A stretch of DNA of 64,000 nt from the NCBI RefSeq assembly GCF_027172205.1, contig NC_070614.1, forward strand, positions 30,938,501 to 31,002,500. The letters run 5' to 3'. The DNA comes from Podarcis raffonei. Lineage: Eukaryota > Chordata > Lepidosauria > Squamata > Lacertidae. Positions 22,504-33,892 of the stretch are shown one piece after another; position 1 is the stretch's first letter, and each line of letters opens with the position of its first letter. The notes beneath the pieces are model-generated. The model had not been told where the DNA came from, ran no database searches, and worked only from the letters and a program-made list of their open reading frames with translations. A program made the translations under genes and the position numbers.

Positions 22504-24061
22504 CTAAAAAAATGACCAAAGGTTATTTAATAAAGAAACAAACATGAACATCTCAAGAGATAAACAATTATGATTTATCTGGACTGGGGTTATGCTTGAA
22601 TGTAATCTCACAACTGATATCTTAAGCAACAAGACTATAAAGTTTTCTTTATAAAAAACAATAGTAATAGATTTGCTACAAAGCTTAACTTCGACGACTG
22701 TTGTAGAGTGATTATGGCAGTTTCTGAAAAGGCAAAATACTTAGGGAAGGCTGAGGAAATGAATGCCCTCCACACTAAGATTGCTAACAGTTCTACCTCA
22801 GGTAAAAATGGTGTGGGGAAATCAGCATATTTATTCACACTCTCCATGGGTGCCATATGCCACTTAAAATATATGTTTTGAGGTAACCATGTCTGCTGAA
22901 GACACTCCATACATTGAGAAAATTTAATGAGTATTGGGAAGCAAACTGACAAGATCTCACCCAAGGCAGAATTTCAGAGGAAAAATTAGGGCTACTGTAT
23001 CTGCTTGGGCAAGATATCTGAGGAACATCAAAGGAAAGAAAAAATGGTTTTGATAATAACTAATTGCAGTTTTGAAGGAATTAGTTTCTAGATATTTTTT
23101 TGAGATCTCAGCTCAAACTGCATCCTAATTTTATTGTTCTCAATTATCTATTATGAAGCAGCCTAGAAAGCTAATTCAACTTTTCAGTTAGCTAAACTTC
23201 CATTATGTGGTTAGTCAGATCAGGTGGTAAATGCTTAGGGACCCTCTCCTGCCACCCTGTACCAATGATACAACAGGTTATAATTCTTTCACTATGCTAT
23301 AACATTGTATATCCCTACCACTAAATCCATCTGCAAAGACCAGAAATGAGTTGTCACTTACCAAGCATTTAATCCACAAGTGCATCCACTATCACTATAC
23401 CTAAGATCACACCTCAAGCTGAAATAAACTTCCGCCCACTCAGAATGTTCATTATAAAATATTAATAGGAGGCAAAGTGTGTGTGGGGAAAACTCATCTA
23501 TATTTATCTTCTTCATTTAAATTGACCTGTTGGGGGGAATATTACCTTGTATCTCCCCAGGCTACGATGTATTATTTGGTTCAGAAGAACCACATGTAAG
23601 TCTTGGTGTGATATATTGGAAGGCAGGGGAATAAACTGGATGATGTCATACCCTGCCATATGCTCTTCTGAAAGTTATCAAACAACTTTTCTCCTGATAC
23701 TATAAAATCGTATTGTGGCTCAATTTGAAGTCAGAGCCATGAGGTTTGCGAATCCTGCCCCCCCACCCCACCCCCGCCAAAGGAAGATGTAGTACAGAGA
23801 TCAGGAATGTGCCCTCAGCTCCCATGGTCCCTTTGGAGAGCAACTCTGCTTAGAGCTGAATAGTTTGTTCATTTAAGGAAGGGAGGAAAATGGCCGAAGC
23901 ACATTTGCACAGCCACTTCTCACATGCCAAATAACAGAGAACAAGTGGCTTGCCGATCATTGAATTCTGATTATACCTCTTGCTTGCCTGGATGGAAGAG
24001 GGAGAAATGTTTGAGAGTTTAGGTAGAGAGCTCAGACTTTTGCATGGACAGGCGGAGTCCC
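22504..24061. other. Intergenic, presumed upstream region of the 21555 OR
   Basis: No gene. The minus ORF at 22635-22964 is featureless. C-rich runs lie at 23758-23776. No promoter is identified. Confidence 0.4.
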
Positions 24062-25040
24062 CCAGATCCCGAACACGCACCCCCCGGTCATGTGGAATAA
24101 CGACTCAAGACAACGTGTTATGGGATTAAATTGGCCACAACTTTATTAAATTTCAAATGTGGGTAGACCTTGGCTCAGGCATTGGGCGTTATCCCTCCCC
24201 AGTCCCCAGCTGGGGACCTAGGGAGCATCAGGGTTATCCAGTGTGTGTGGGGGGGGATGGGCTGGCTCTGGAGAACATATGTTCAAGCAGAGATAGCCGC
24301 CCCTGTTATGCCGCCGCCGCAGGGGAGAGCAATGACGACCTTTTGGCGTACGGTCAAAGCCTCCCTTCAGAAACCCCTTTAACGGGGAACCCTGGTATCG
24401 CCACTGCAAAGAGGAAGATAGACTAAAGGATTCCGCCCAAGGCCTGATACTGCCAAAGTTGTGACGTTTTGATACGGGAAAGGCAAACCTGCCAATGCAG
24501 GGGAATTCCTTTCTGGCCCTTTAACAGCGACCTTAACGTAGCAGCGCCTGCATACCTGTGAAGAAAAGTTAACCTGCAAAACCTGTGAAGAAAAGTTAAA
24601 CTGCAAAATAAGACATTAACTGAGGGTGGGTAGGGTGGGAGAAGCTCTGGAGTCAAGTGAGGATTCCCAAGTAAGATCCTCCCTCTATTGTGTGGACAGG
24701 TAGTCCCTCCCCTACCTGACCTGGTCTCCTTGGCAACGCTTCCCCCAGGCGGGATTGGACAACTGACTGAGATAGGCGGAGACCTTCAGGTATCCCACCT
24801 GAGGGAAAGCGAAGCCAAGCCTATGCTGATGGAGCCACTCCAGATCCAAGGGCTGCACGCGTCCACGCAAAGGGCGCCCCCCGTTTTATGAATATATGCT
24901 ACTGTGCAAAGATAGTTGTGCTGGTTACTCCACCTTTGTTTGTTCCTGGCCCTTGCCATCAGTGTTATAATAGCCCTGGTAGGCTGCCCATGACAGAATG
25001 TATCCTTCAAGGTGAAAAATATATATGTCCCCATCCATAT
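24062..25040 (-). mobile_element. LTR-like fossil repeat, copy 1 (minus)
   Basis: GC-rich block whose left end, read on the minus strand, contains AATAAAGTTGTGGCC followed by a G-rich terminus (ggggggtgcgtg). The same end occurs in copies at 26630-27450 and 29410-30215. A polyadenylation signal followed by a short conserved segment fits the R/U5 end of a long terminal repeat. No internal retroviral genes are seen next to it, so it is probably a solo LTR. The boundaries are approximate, and the family is unnamed. It looks old and broken. Confidence 0.5.
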
Positions 25041-26629
25041 TGTAAGCCATCAAGCTGAAAATACCCCCCCATCCATATACAGTGGTTCAACAGCCTATTG
25101 CTTCCCCTGCTTTCCCAGGACTGCAGACATTGTGTAGCAGTGCTAACAGCCACATCCATGAGTGATGTCAACCACTTGCCAGTAAAGGCAAATGAACTGC
25201 ACTCACAAATTATGCCTGTCCAGCCTAGAATAAAGCGAAAACTATTCCATGTTAGTAAACTTTCACAATTAAAACAGACTAAAAGTAAATGGGCTTAATT
25301 ACATTTACTGAATAGTCTCTGTATTCCAGGGAGACTTAAGTGCAACTATAACATGAAAAATATCATAAGGGCAGAATTCCCTAGAGCTCAACATGAACCA
25401 ATATTAACAGGCCTGAGACATTTCTATTGTTCAGTTGCAAAGATGCATAGCCAGCACATTACGCGCCACTGTCTTTTTAAGTAAGCTGGGTTACGTGCAA
25501 TTGCTACAACAAATCACCATTTCAGTAATACTGGGTGAAACTTGGGCTAGACTGGACTGAAAGCGAAAGGGGTTGTTTCTTCTTCATTATCTTTATCTTT
25601 TACTATAGACCATTTAAGATGCATTTCTTCCAATAAAGACGAAAGTATCCCTCTGTGTAGCAAGTGCTCCTTCAGGAAACTTCCCTGGTGAGTTTCTTTA
25701 TAAAAACACTTATTACAATAAATGTGTTTATATTCTTACAGGAAATAGGTTCTATCAACGGCTTCATAGCCTTGATAGCTAAATGGAATACTCATGTGCA
25801 AAGGCACTTTGTCTCTGGCTACTAGATTTCAGGGAGAAACATCAGGGGAGGCTTATTTATTTAATGTCCAGCTTTCATGTTCCTGGAGACATTGGTTGAC
25901 CACAGTTGAAAATGGAATTTTCAGGATCTTCTGGATCAGATAAGCTGATAAGTCTGCTCCAAGAGGGAGGACTATTCTAAAGGTTGTTGTTGCTGTTGTT
26001 ACTACTAGTAGTAGGAGAATCCTAAATGTAACTGCAATGTTCACCATCCCCAACTATTAGCCATGGTTACTGTGGTTGATGGGAATGGGAGAATAATGAC
26101 ACCTGGGGAGTCACAGTTTCCCATCCCTAAGATTTAACAGCTTGCACATCTGTGCAGTAGCTGTATTTTGCTCAGACATAATAATCATCAGCATCCACAG
26201 TAATGGGTGGGTGGGGGTCAGACTAGCCCACCACATGTATACAGAATTTGTTCAAGTTTTGCTACTCAGCCAGATGAGAGATTAGGACACCGCCAAAAAT
26301 GTTTCAAGCAAGGAATAGAGAACTAGCCCTCTTGAATTAGGTAGATTATATATTCTACACAATAGTTGTAGAACTATGTGATGGGTGTAGAATAAAGTAT
26401 GAACTTTGTGCATAACCTTTGCCTGGTAGAAAACTTGTGACACCCTGTTTATCTGGAATGACACAAGTTAAGTTTTATCACGTCACTGACAAACTTAGCT
26501 ACATGTTCATTTTGAGGCAGCCAACTCCTAATGCAGCCAGTGCTTTTTGTTTTTTATGGATAGTGACATCATTATATAGTTTAGCCAGCATGGGACATAA
26601 TAGAATCAAGTATCTCCTGTTGCTGTTGC
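25041..26629. other. Intergenic, no gene seen
   Basis: Mixed spacer. It has a short TTGTTGTTGCTGTTGTTAC run near 25984-26002 and no ORF with support. Confidence 0.4.
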
Positions 26630-27450
26630 ATGGCAATACCCGCCCCCTCCCACTGATGGAGTAAATAAAGACAACGGACACGGAATTTTAAGTTAATGGG
26701 CGAAAATGGCCACAACTTTATTGATTACAGGTAAGAGTGGTATTGGCTTTTAGGCATTGGCCCTAACAGACTATCCGGTCTAACCGGGAAGGGTTAAGCA
26801 CCAACAGGGGGAGCCCCCGAGATGCACATCCCTAGGCGCTCCCCAAGGGGTTACCGCTCGGGAGCGCGCTTTAGGCCCTAGCCTCCGTAGGTTTCGGACG
26901 AGGCGACGCCCCCCGGAGTCCTTTAACGAACTACCCTTCAGGATTTGGGGGAGGTGATGGCATTCCTCCCCCTGACTTCATTTGCATAACAATACCCCTG
27001 CCAATGCCTAACCGCCAAAACCAGGAAGTTGTGACGTTTTGCTACGAGGTAGGCGAAAAAACCAAGTGGCTTCTAAAATACAGCCAATTAGCCAAATGGA
27101 AAAACTCCTACCAGGCCCCTTGCGGTGACCAGCCGAAGCCCATAGCAAAGTCCGCAAGCGAACCTAAAGGGCGGGTGGGTGGGAAACCGCTGCTGCTGAA
27201 GAGAAAGAAAGGGGCGAGCCAAGGCTGCCCTGACCTTAAGTGCACCTAGAAACCCCACCCCTGCTGCCAGCCGATTGGCTGGCGCTGGGGGCGATGAATA
27301 TTCAAGAGGCTGGGGAATCCCGGAGTCCTGTGGGGCTGATGCCAGCCCCGCAAGAGCATGGACGGGGGCGTGATCCCGCAACCCCCCCCTCCTTAGGTCA
27401 GGAGTGGCTTTGTGTTCGGGTTAGGAAGATCAAATTCTTACCTCACTTCT
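26630..27450 (-). mobile_element. LTR-like fossil repeat, copy 2 (minus)
   Basis: Same family as 24062-25040 and 29410-30215: the minus strand has CAATAAAGTTGTGGCCATTT then CCCATTAACTT and a G-rich end. The shared motif CCAATGCCTAA...GCCAATACCACTC lies just before the AATAAA. GC-rich body, no coding remnants recognised. Probable solo LTR of an old element; ends approximate. Confidence 0.55.
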
Positions 27451-28255
27451 AGAATGTATCCTTCAAATTTTGAGCAGCAGCCTATGCATGAATCATTCAA
27501 AAAACAATAAAATTATGGATTAGAAAATACAAGCTAAAAGTTTTCTGTTTGTAAAAGGCAGGAAAAAAGAGGTTTGGGGGTAAATGGATTTTTTTTAAAA
27601 AAATAACCTCTAATGTAGAGGCAACTAAACGTTTGGCTTTTCAGATATTGGTAGACCACAAGTTCCACTATTGGTAGTGCTGCATGGAGTCCAACAATAT
27701 CTAGAGGACAAAAGGATAGCCGAGGCTGTTGCAAAAAGTATGCCAGTGTATACAGGAAATACATGCAGTTACCCAGACACAGAGGAATGTTGACATTGTG
27801 TGTACCTCAAATAAAGCTGAAGAGCAGCACAGTATAATTACTTTGTTGGAACAGAGCAAGGTCCATTCAAATCAGCCTTTGAATTGGACCAATTCTTTCC
27901 AAAAAGTCGATGATAATATTTATCACTGCAAATTTTACTTTTGAAATTCATCAGTCAGTACTGTGGTGCACCTAGAAACAGCATCAAATGTTTTTCATTG
28001 ATCCAAGGTTTCTTTTTTCTTTTTCTTTTAAAATGAATGGAAGAAATACAGAGGGGGAGGGGGGAGAGGGGAGAGGGGAGGGGAGTTATATTACACTGAG
28101 CCAAATTATTTTTTTATAGGTAAAATGCTGAGAGGATGAATAAAGAATTTATTAATTTGTTTTTTTGAATAACAAAGAATTTAGACACTGTTCTTCATCG
28201 TTGTTGTTGTTTTTTAAAAATCATGATTTCCATTTCTTTTTATTGCTTATATCCC
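27451..28255. other. Intergenic upstream of the 28273 OR
   Basis: AT-rich spacer with a (GAGGGG)n purine tract at about 28051-28084. It ends with a 3' splice site TTATATCCCTGTAG at 28247-28260 for the OR exon. No promoter located. Confidence 0.45.
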
Positions 28256-28272
28256 TGTAGCTTTCTGATATA

Positions 28273-29205
28273 ATGGAGAAAGAAAATCGAACTGTGGTTA
28301 CAGAATTTGTCTTTCTTCATTTCACTAGCATCCCCAAGCTTGAGATGGTGTTGTTTGTGCTCTTCTTAATCATCTACATCTTATCTCTCATGGGGAACTT
28401 GCTGATTATACTCATTGTGGTCGTGGACTCACGCCTACAGACCCCCATGTATTTCTTCATCTGCAATCTCTCGATGGTCGAAGTCTGGTACACCACTGTC
28501 ACAGTGCCAAAGATGTTGGAGAATTTACTGGCTCAGAAGAGGACAATTTCCATTCCAGGATGTATCACTCAATATTACTTCTTCTTTGCCTTTGCTGCAA
28601 TTGAGCTGTTTATTCTGACAGCCATGGCTTACGACAGGTACCTTGCAATCTGCAACCCTCTACGATACTCCGCCATCATGAACCCTAGGACTTGCAGAAA
28701 TGTGGCTGTGATATGCTGGGTTGTGGGATTCATATGCCCTACATTCCCTTCCTTCATGTTAGCTAAAATTTCCTTCTGCAGCCCCAACAAAATCAACCAC
28801 TTCTTCTGCGATGCTGGGCAGATATTTCGCCTTTCGTGTACTGACACTTATTCTATTCAGGTCATTGGCTACGGCTTCAGCAGTGTTATTGTAATGGCCA
28901 CTCTTTTGTTCACTCTAGGTTCTTATGTGCAAATCGTAATCACTATACTGAAAATGTCTTCTGCTGCTGCCCGGAGGAAGACATTTTCCACCTGTGCCTC
29001 CCACCTCTCTGTAGTCACCATCTATTTTGCAACACTCATTTTCATGTATGTCCGCCCAGCAGTAAAATACAAATCTAATGCCAACAAAATAGTAGCTGTT
29101 TTCTACTCTGTAATCACACCCTTGCTGAATCCAATGATATATACCCTGAGGAACAAGGATGTGAAAGAAGCTTTGAAGAAAACTTTTCTCATAAATAAAG
29201 TCTAA
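28273..29205 (+). CDS. Olfactory receptor, family 6-like
   Basis: Intact 310-aa odorant receptor. The MEKENRT start follows the 3' splice site at 28260 by 12 nt. Features: glycosylation motif NRT (5-7); GN (41-42); TPMYFFICNLSMVEVWYTT in TM2; C97 (PGC); TAMAYDRYLAICNPLRY (117-133); EL2 cysteines FCS, FFCD, LSC; SYVQIV in TM5; RRKTFSTCASHLSVVTIYF in TM6; NPMIYTLRNKDVKEALKK in TM7. The EVWYTT and CASHLSVVT signatures and the EKENRT head fit family 6 (possibly 6/11); the exact subfamily is not certain. The EL2 segment DAGQIFRLSC differs from the usual D.PPLLKLSC, so the binding loop is unusual. The gene is flanked by LTR-like repeats about 0.8 kb before and 0.2 kb after it. Confidence 0.92.
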   Translation: MEKENRTVVTEFVFLHFTSIPKLEMVLFVLFLIIYILSLMGNLLIILIVVVDSRLQTPMYFFICNLSMVEVWYTTVTVPKMLENLLAQKRTISIPGCITQYYFFFAFAAIELFILTAMAYDRYLAICNPLRYSAIMNPRTCRNVAVICWVVGFICPTFPSFMLAKISFCSPNKINHFFCDAGQIFRLSCTDTYSIQVIGYGFSSVIVMATLLFTLGSYVQIVITILKMSSAAARRKTFSTCASHLSVVTIYFATLIFMYVRPAVKYKSNANKIVAVFYSVITPLLNPMIYTLRNKDVKEALKKTFLINKV

Positions 29206-29409
29206 AGCCACCCAAAAACAAATAGCTCTAAAATAGCTTGAAGTGATTATGAAACTCACACTGAAGGTAGTCCCTGAATTACCCTTCTTTGCACCTTCCT
29301 TGAGTGTATTTCTGAGTGTAGCTGTGTGTGCGTTTGTGTGTGTTTCCTGCTTGAAAAGTGTCATTTAAATGTAATCATGTTTCTTGCATGCCTAGTTAGA
29401 GAGGGATGT

Positions 29410-30215
29410 GTGATCTAAAACAGGAAATCGGATCCTCCTAATTGAGGGGCTGCATTGTGCATGGGCCCAAGGCGCTCCCTCCATTCATGGAGGGGGTGGG
29501 AGATGAGCCTGAGCCACGCGGTGGCCCCACGATCATGCCATGGCCTATTGGCCAATCAGAGAGTGCGGGCATGATTGTGGGGGCCTTTAAAAGGTGGTGG
29601 TGCATTGCTGGGGCTTCACCTGGCTTGGCGCCTCCAAACACTTTCCCACCCGCCCTAATGTTTTAGGTGTGTGCTTTGGCCTTGCTCTGGACTTTGGTTG
29701 GTCATCTGTTTTGGAACCGGGGCCGGGTAGGATTTTTTTTCCATTTGGCAGATTGACACTGGCCATTTGGTTTTCGCCTACCTCTTAGCAATTGTTACAA
29801 CTTTGTAAGGTTTGGTGGTTAGGCATTGGCTTAGAGAGATGCGGGGGAGGGGAGGAGCAGCCATCACCTGCCCCTCCAGGTACAAGGGTATTCCGGTAAA
29901 GGAATCTGCAGGTCTGGGTTTCGTCCAAAGTCTGATTGGGGGCTAAGGCCATGCCAGGACCCAGCGAGAACCCTGGGGTGAGTTTCAGTTAGTCACCATC
30001 GATGGAGCTCCCTCTTTTGGTGCTTTACCCTTCTAGATTTCCTGCAAGGCGGGCAGGAGTCTGATATACTTATTGCCAATGCCTAAGCCAATACCACTCA
30101 CATTTCTGTAATCAATAACGTTGTGGCCTAAATTATGCCCATTAACCTTTAAACTAAAATTCTGTGTCAATATGTTTTTATTATTCCTGGGGGTGCGCAA
30201 ATGAGATCATTCATC
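29410..30215 (+). mobile_element. LTR-like fossil repeat, copy 3 (plus)
   Basis: Opposite orientation to copies 1 and 2. A TTTAAAAGG box at about 29585-29593 could be the promoter element. Near the right end are the shared segments CCAATGCCTAAGCCAATACC and AATCAATAACGTTGTGGCC, then a G-rich terminus ending gggggtgcgca. Solo-LTR form, no internal genes adjacent. The 5' boundary is not resolved. It lies about 200 bp downstream of the OR at 28273 and may overlap the 3' untranslated region. Old and broken. Confidence 0.55.
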
Positions 30216-31630
30216 CACAGATAATCAGTGGCATATTGTTTTGAGTTGACATATTTAATTTTATGAATCAGTTTTCATGAATCATATTGAGTAAATTCAA
30301 CAATAAAAATGTATAATATATGCATATGATTTTTTTGCGTCAATACAGATAGTCTGGGATTTTAAAAATCCATTTGAATGGTCTGTTGAAAGATGAAGGT
30401 CTTCAACAGGTGCCAAAAATGCAATGAAGATGGAACTTGCCTAATATATAACAGGTGGAAGATGCAAAGTCTGGGTGCCACAGCACTGAAAGCCCAATTT
30501 CTATTTCATATGGACTGGATTTGCTGATGGTATGTATCTACAGGAGGCTCCTTCCTGCAGAGCACACTGATCAGCTGGGTATATATAGGGTGGGGCAATT
30601 ATTTAGATAAATTTGTCCTGAGCTTTGTACACTGGTACTAGCAATTTTATCAGTGCCTGAGTACTCTGCCTAATTCTAGGCTAGAACACATCTCAGCTTT
30701 CCAAATAAATTGCTGACCAATAAAATGACTGTGATTCAAGGTGAAGAAAGGTGATGTTGGGCTGACATGGGAATGCACCTCGTATGACAGTGTCTTACAA
30801 GTATTTGCATTAGGTCATTTCCCATTGTTAAAAACATGGGAAACAAAAAGTAGTTCTGATAGTGGTAATTATTTGCAAAGAGCTCCAAGGTGGGAATAGT
30901 CATCCCACCAGAATAAATATTTGTTTGGTTTGGGAATTAATGTATCCTTCATATAAAATGGATAATTATATGCTTACAGTACATTTAGCCAACAGATTTG
31001 TGCTTGGAAGAATTGAGGATCTGTTTTATTTTATCAAAAGGGCACATGAGTGGAAGCCTTCTGTTCTCTGCTCACTCTGCTTTACATTCCTTCCAGGACA
31101 AATCTTATTTTGCTCTGTTTCTTGTGACATACCTGGTAAGTTCATCTGTCTTTCAGAAATGTGCATATTTATGCACACCATCTGACCACACTGACCCATT
31201 TTTGAATTGCTTTAGTTTTCCTCTTCATTTACAAGAAGCATTGAATCTAATAGATAATGCCTAATTGTTTCCATATTGATAGTTCTGCTGCAGAATGTCA
31301 GTGCATTTGCCTTGAACATTACAGACGATTTTGGAGGTATTTCAGGGCACACGCTTTATTCACATAGGGTACTGGCTGAACATGTTAATGGTGAAAGTCA
31401 CTGTGCTGGCCAACCTATGTTTCAGAAACTTGATTATATTAACCTTTTCATTTAGGGACCACAACAGGCTTTCAAGGAACTCCACATTTCCCCAGAACAC
31501 AGCTAGAAAGCCACTGCAATAGTATAACTCATACTCCTCATAAATGTCTTATTTCTAAAACATAGTTTTATTTTTATCTCTTTTGTAGGGCAGCTCAACT
31601 TTTATGTATCATTTAAGACTGATGTTTTCC
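30216..31630. other. Intergenic, no gene seen
   Basis: AT-rich spacer. The ORFs 30862-31185 and 30998-31264 have no recognisable domain. No repeat is named. Confidence 0.4.
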
Positions 31631-31667
31631 TGTTTGTTTGTTTGTTTGTTTGTTTGTTTGTTTGTTT
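31631..31667. repeat. (TGTT)n microsatellite
   Basis: About nine TGTT units, next to a possible LINE-tail fragment (31668-31740). Confidence 0.95.
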
Positions 31668-31788
31668 TGAATATTTATACCTTGTGTTTCCAACAAATTA
31701 GTTCAAAGGAAGCTTACAAGCAACAAGTAAGGATACAAAAATGAATATAAAACCAAAGAGCAAAGTACGTACAAAGGAACACAAAAAG

Positions 31789-31968
31789 CAGCCTTATATT
31801 GAGTCAAACAGGTGGTCCATCTGTTTTGGTATTTCTACAGTGACTGCCAATAGCTCTCCAGAATTTTTGGCAGGGGTCTATCCCAGTTGTATCTTGAAAT
31901 ACCAGGGGGCGAGTTTGGGACCTTCTGCATGTAAAGCAAATGATCTACCATTAAACTACACATGCCCT
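31789..31968 (-). mobile_element. tRNA-headed SINE (reptile type), minus
   Basis: The right end on the minus strand reads GTAGTTTAATGGTAGATCAT then TTGCTTTACATGCAGAAGGTCCCAAA, a tRNA-derived head with pol III box-like elements. The body ends with GATGGACCACCTGTTTGACT and CAATATAAGGCTGCTT. Same family as 18738-18912 but better preserved. Confidence 0.75.
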
Positions 31969-32351
31969 CCGCCCCCAGTCCCCCACAACAGCATTCTGCC
32001 AGGTGACAGAAATCATTATGTGCTTTGTTTTCCATTCCTTGATATCTGTCTTGGACGAGAGGAATCCTAATGGTCCTCACTCATCTGACTAGTGGCAGAG
32101 GCAGGAGTGTGTTCCCCCTCCATGACCCAAAAGTATGTGTGAAAGAACTTTGTGCCCATCCCTTTCTTTTCTCTGGGTCATGGAACAACATGCAGAAATT
32201 TTCCTGAAGCTTGTAATGGGGAAGGAGCTTTTTGAGGACACAAAACTCTGTGTGTGCATCAAACCCTTTCTCTGTGCTCTGTACTTGAACTGCAGAATGA
32301 CATTGAAATCCTTCAAATCCCAACATAACAATGATCGAGATAGATATAGAT

Positions 32352-32486
32352 CAGACTTCCTCAACCTCAGCCTTCCAGATGTTTTGGCCTACAACTCCCA
32401 TGATCCCTAGCTAGCAGGACCAGTGGTCAGGGATGATGGGAATTGTAGTCTCAAAACATCTGGAGAGCCGAGGTTGAGGAAGCCTG
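32352..32486. mobile_element. hAT-type MITE, 135 bp, near-perfect hairpin
   Basis: Two arms of about 55 bp are inverted copies: the left arm starts CAGACTTCCTCAACCTCAGC, and the reverse complement of the right arm starts CAGGCTTCCTCAACCTCGGC. Both continue through CCAGATGTTTTG and the ACAACTCCCATGAT / ACAATTCCCATCAT block. The flanks carry an exact 8-bp duplication atatagat (32344-32351 and 32487-32494). An 8-bp duplication plus CAG/CTG ends is the hAT signature. No transposase. The RNA would fold into a long hairpin. Confidence 0.85.
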
Positions 32487-32971
32487 ATATAGATGATTAT
32501 AGATATAGATTTGTTTCAAATTTAAGTAAATGTTTGTTTTTAAAAAAAGAATAATAACTAAACTTTTGACCATGTTTCAAAAGAAATAGTGCAAAATGTG
32601 TGAGTATGTGTTCTAAAAGATATACTGATATATTTTATCAGTTTGTATTTTATATTATTAAGTCACACTGACCCTTTAATTTACACATGAATTCAATATC
32701 TCATCATGCTTTCGGTCCATGCTAATATTGATCCTCGCATCAATATCTCTCAGGGTGAAACATCTCAAGTATGATTGCTGAACATCGGGTACAATGAGAG
32801 AATTTATATATTAAGATTGCAACTTCATACCCACTTACCAGCCACAGTGAACTGAACTGAAATTAATTTTGAGTAGACTTTTACAGAGTTGCGTGATCAA
32901 GGAGGCTAACAATGGGCTGAAATGTTCCTTTCAATATTTTTTTTGCTTGTTTTATAGGTTCCTAAACAAAA

Positions 32972-33892
32972 ATGGAAAACCAAACTGAAAGTTCAGAGTT
33001 CATTTTCTTGGGACTTTCCACTAATCCCCAACTGAATATCTTCTTCTTCTTGGTGTTTTCAACCATTTACCTATTAACACTGTCAGGAAATGTCACAATC
33101 ATTCTGGTGATAAGGAAGGAACCTTCCCTTTATACACCCATGTATTATTTTCTGTCTCACTTGTCCTTCGTTGATATCTGTTATTCAACTGACATTGTCC
33201 CTAAGATGTTAATGAACTTGCTAATGAAGCAAAAGACAATTTCCTTCACTGGTTGTCTTACACAAATGTTTTTCAGCCTCCTGTTGAGTGTTACAGAGGT
33301 TTTTATTCTTTCAGCAATGGCTTATGATAGATACACTGCTGTGTGCCACCCACTTCACTATATAGCGATCATGAACAAAACATTATGTGCTTACCTGGTG
33401 ATGGGGGCATGGATAATGGGCTTCCTTTTTGCAATAATAAACACAGTGCCCACATTAAGTTTGAAGTTCTGTGGCATTCACAAAATCAGCCACTTCAGCT
33501 GTGAGCTGCCACCTCTTTTGAAAATCTCCTCTTCTGACACCTTCCTCAATAATATGATTCTTCTATCTTCTGTTGTGATTTTTGGGCTTGGTTCCTTCCT
33601 GCCAACCTTTGTCTCCTATTTCCAAATCATCTCCACCATCCTGAATATCCGCTCCCCAGAGGGAAGGAGCAAAGCCTTCTCTACCTGCAGTTCCCACTTC
33701 ATTGTGGTTGGCTTATTGTATATGACAGGAATGTCCCAGTACATGAAACCCAGCAGCATGTCTTCCATGACAATTGATGAGCTGTTCTCTATTCAGTATA
33801 GCATTTTGACCCCCATGTTGAACCCAATTATCTATAGCTTGAAAAATAAGGAAGTGAAGAGAGCTCTTGGGAGAATATTTGGGAAAAAGTAA
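32972..33892 (+). CDS. Olfactory receptor, OR8S1-like, EL2 cysteine replaced
   Basis: Open 306-aa odorant receptor. The MENQTE start lies 14 nt after a 3' splice site TGTTTTATAG (exon from 32958). Features: NQT site; GN (39-40); TPMYYFLSHLSFVDICYS; C95 (TGC); SAMAYDRYTAVCHPLHY (115-131); FCG and SCELPP in EL2; SYFQII in TM5; SKAFSTCSSHFIVVGLLY in TM6; PMLNPIIYSLKNKEVK in TM7. Residue 187, in the segment KISSSDT, is serine (TCT, 33530-33532) where relatives have cysteine (LSCSDT). That removes one of the two EL2 disulfide partners thought to stabilise OR loops, so folding may be impaired. It is the only OR8S1-like gene here on the plus strand, separated from its relatives by a family-6-like gene. 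Confidence 0.9.
   Translation: MENQTESSEFIFLGLSTNPQLNIFFFLVFSTIYLLTLSGNVTIILVIRKEPSLYTPMYYFLSHLSFVDICYSTDIVPKMLMNLLMKQKTISFTGCLTQMFFSLLLSVTEVFILSAMAYDRYTAVCHPLHYIAIMNKTLCAYLVMGAWIMGFLFAIINTVPTLSLKFCGIHKISHFSCELPPLLKISSSDTFLNNMILLSSVVIFGLGSFLPTFVSYFQIISTILNIRSPEGRSKAFSTCSSHFIVVGLLYMTGMSQYMKPSSMSSMTIDELFSIQYSILTPMLNPIIYSLKNKEVKRALGRIFGKK

Noticed and set aside
29438-29788. Overlapping ORFs on both strands near 29.5 kb
   Set aside because: They lie in a GC-rich LTR-like repeat, and are open because of base composition.
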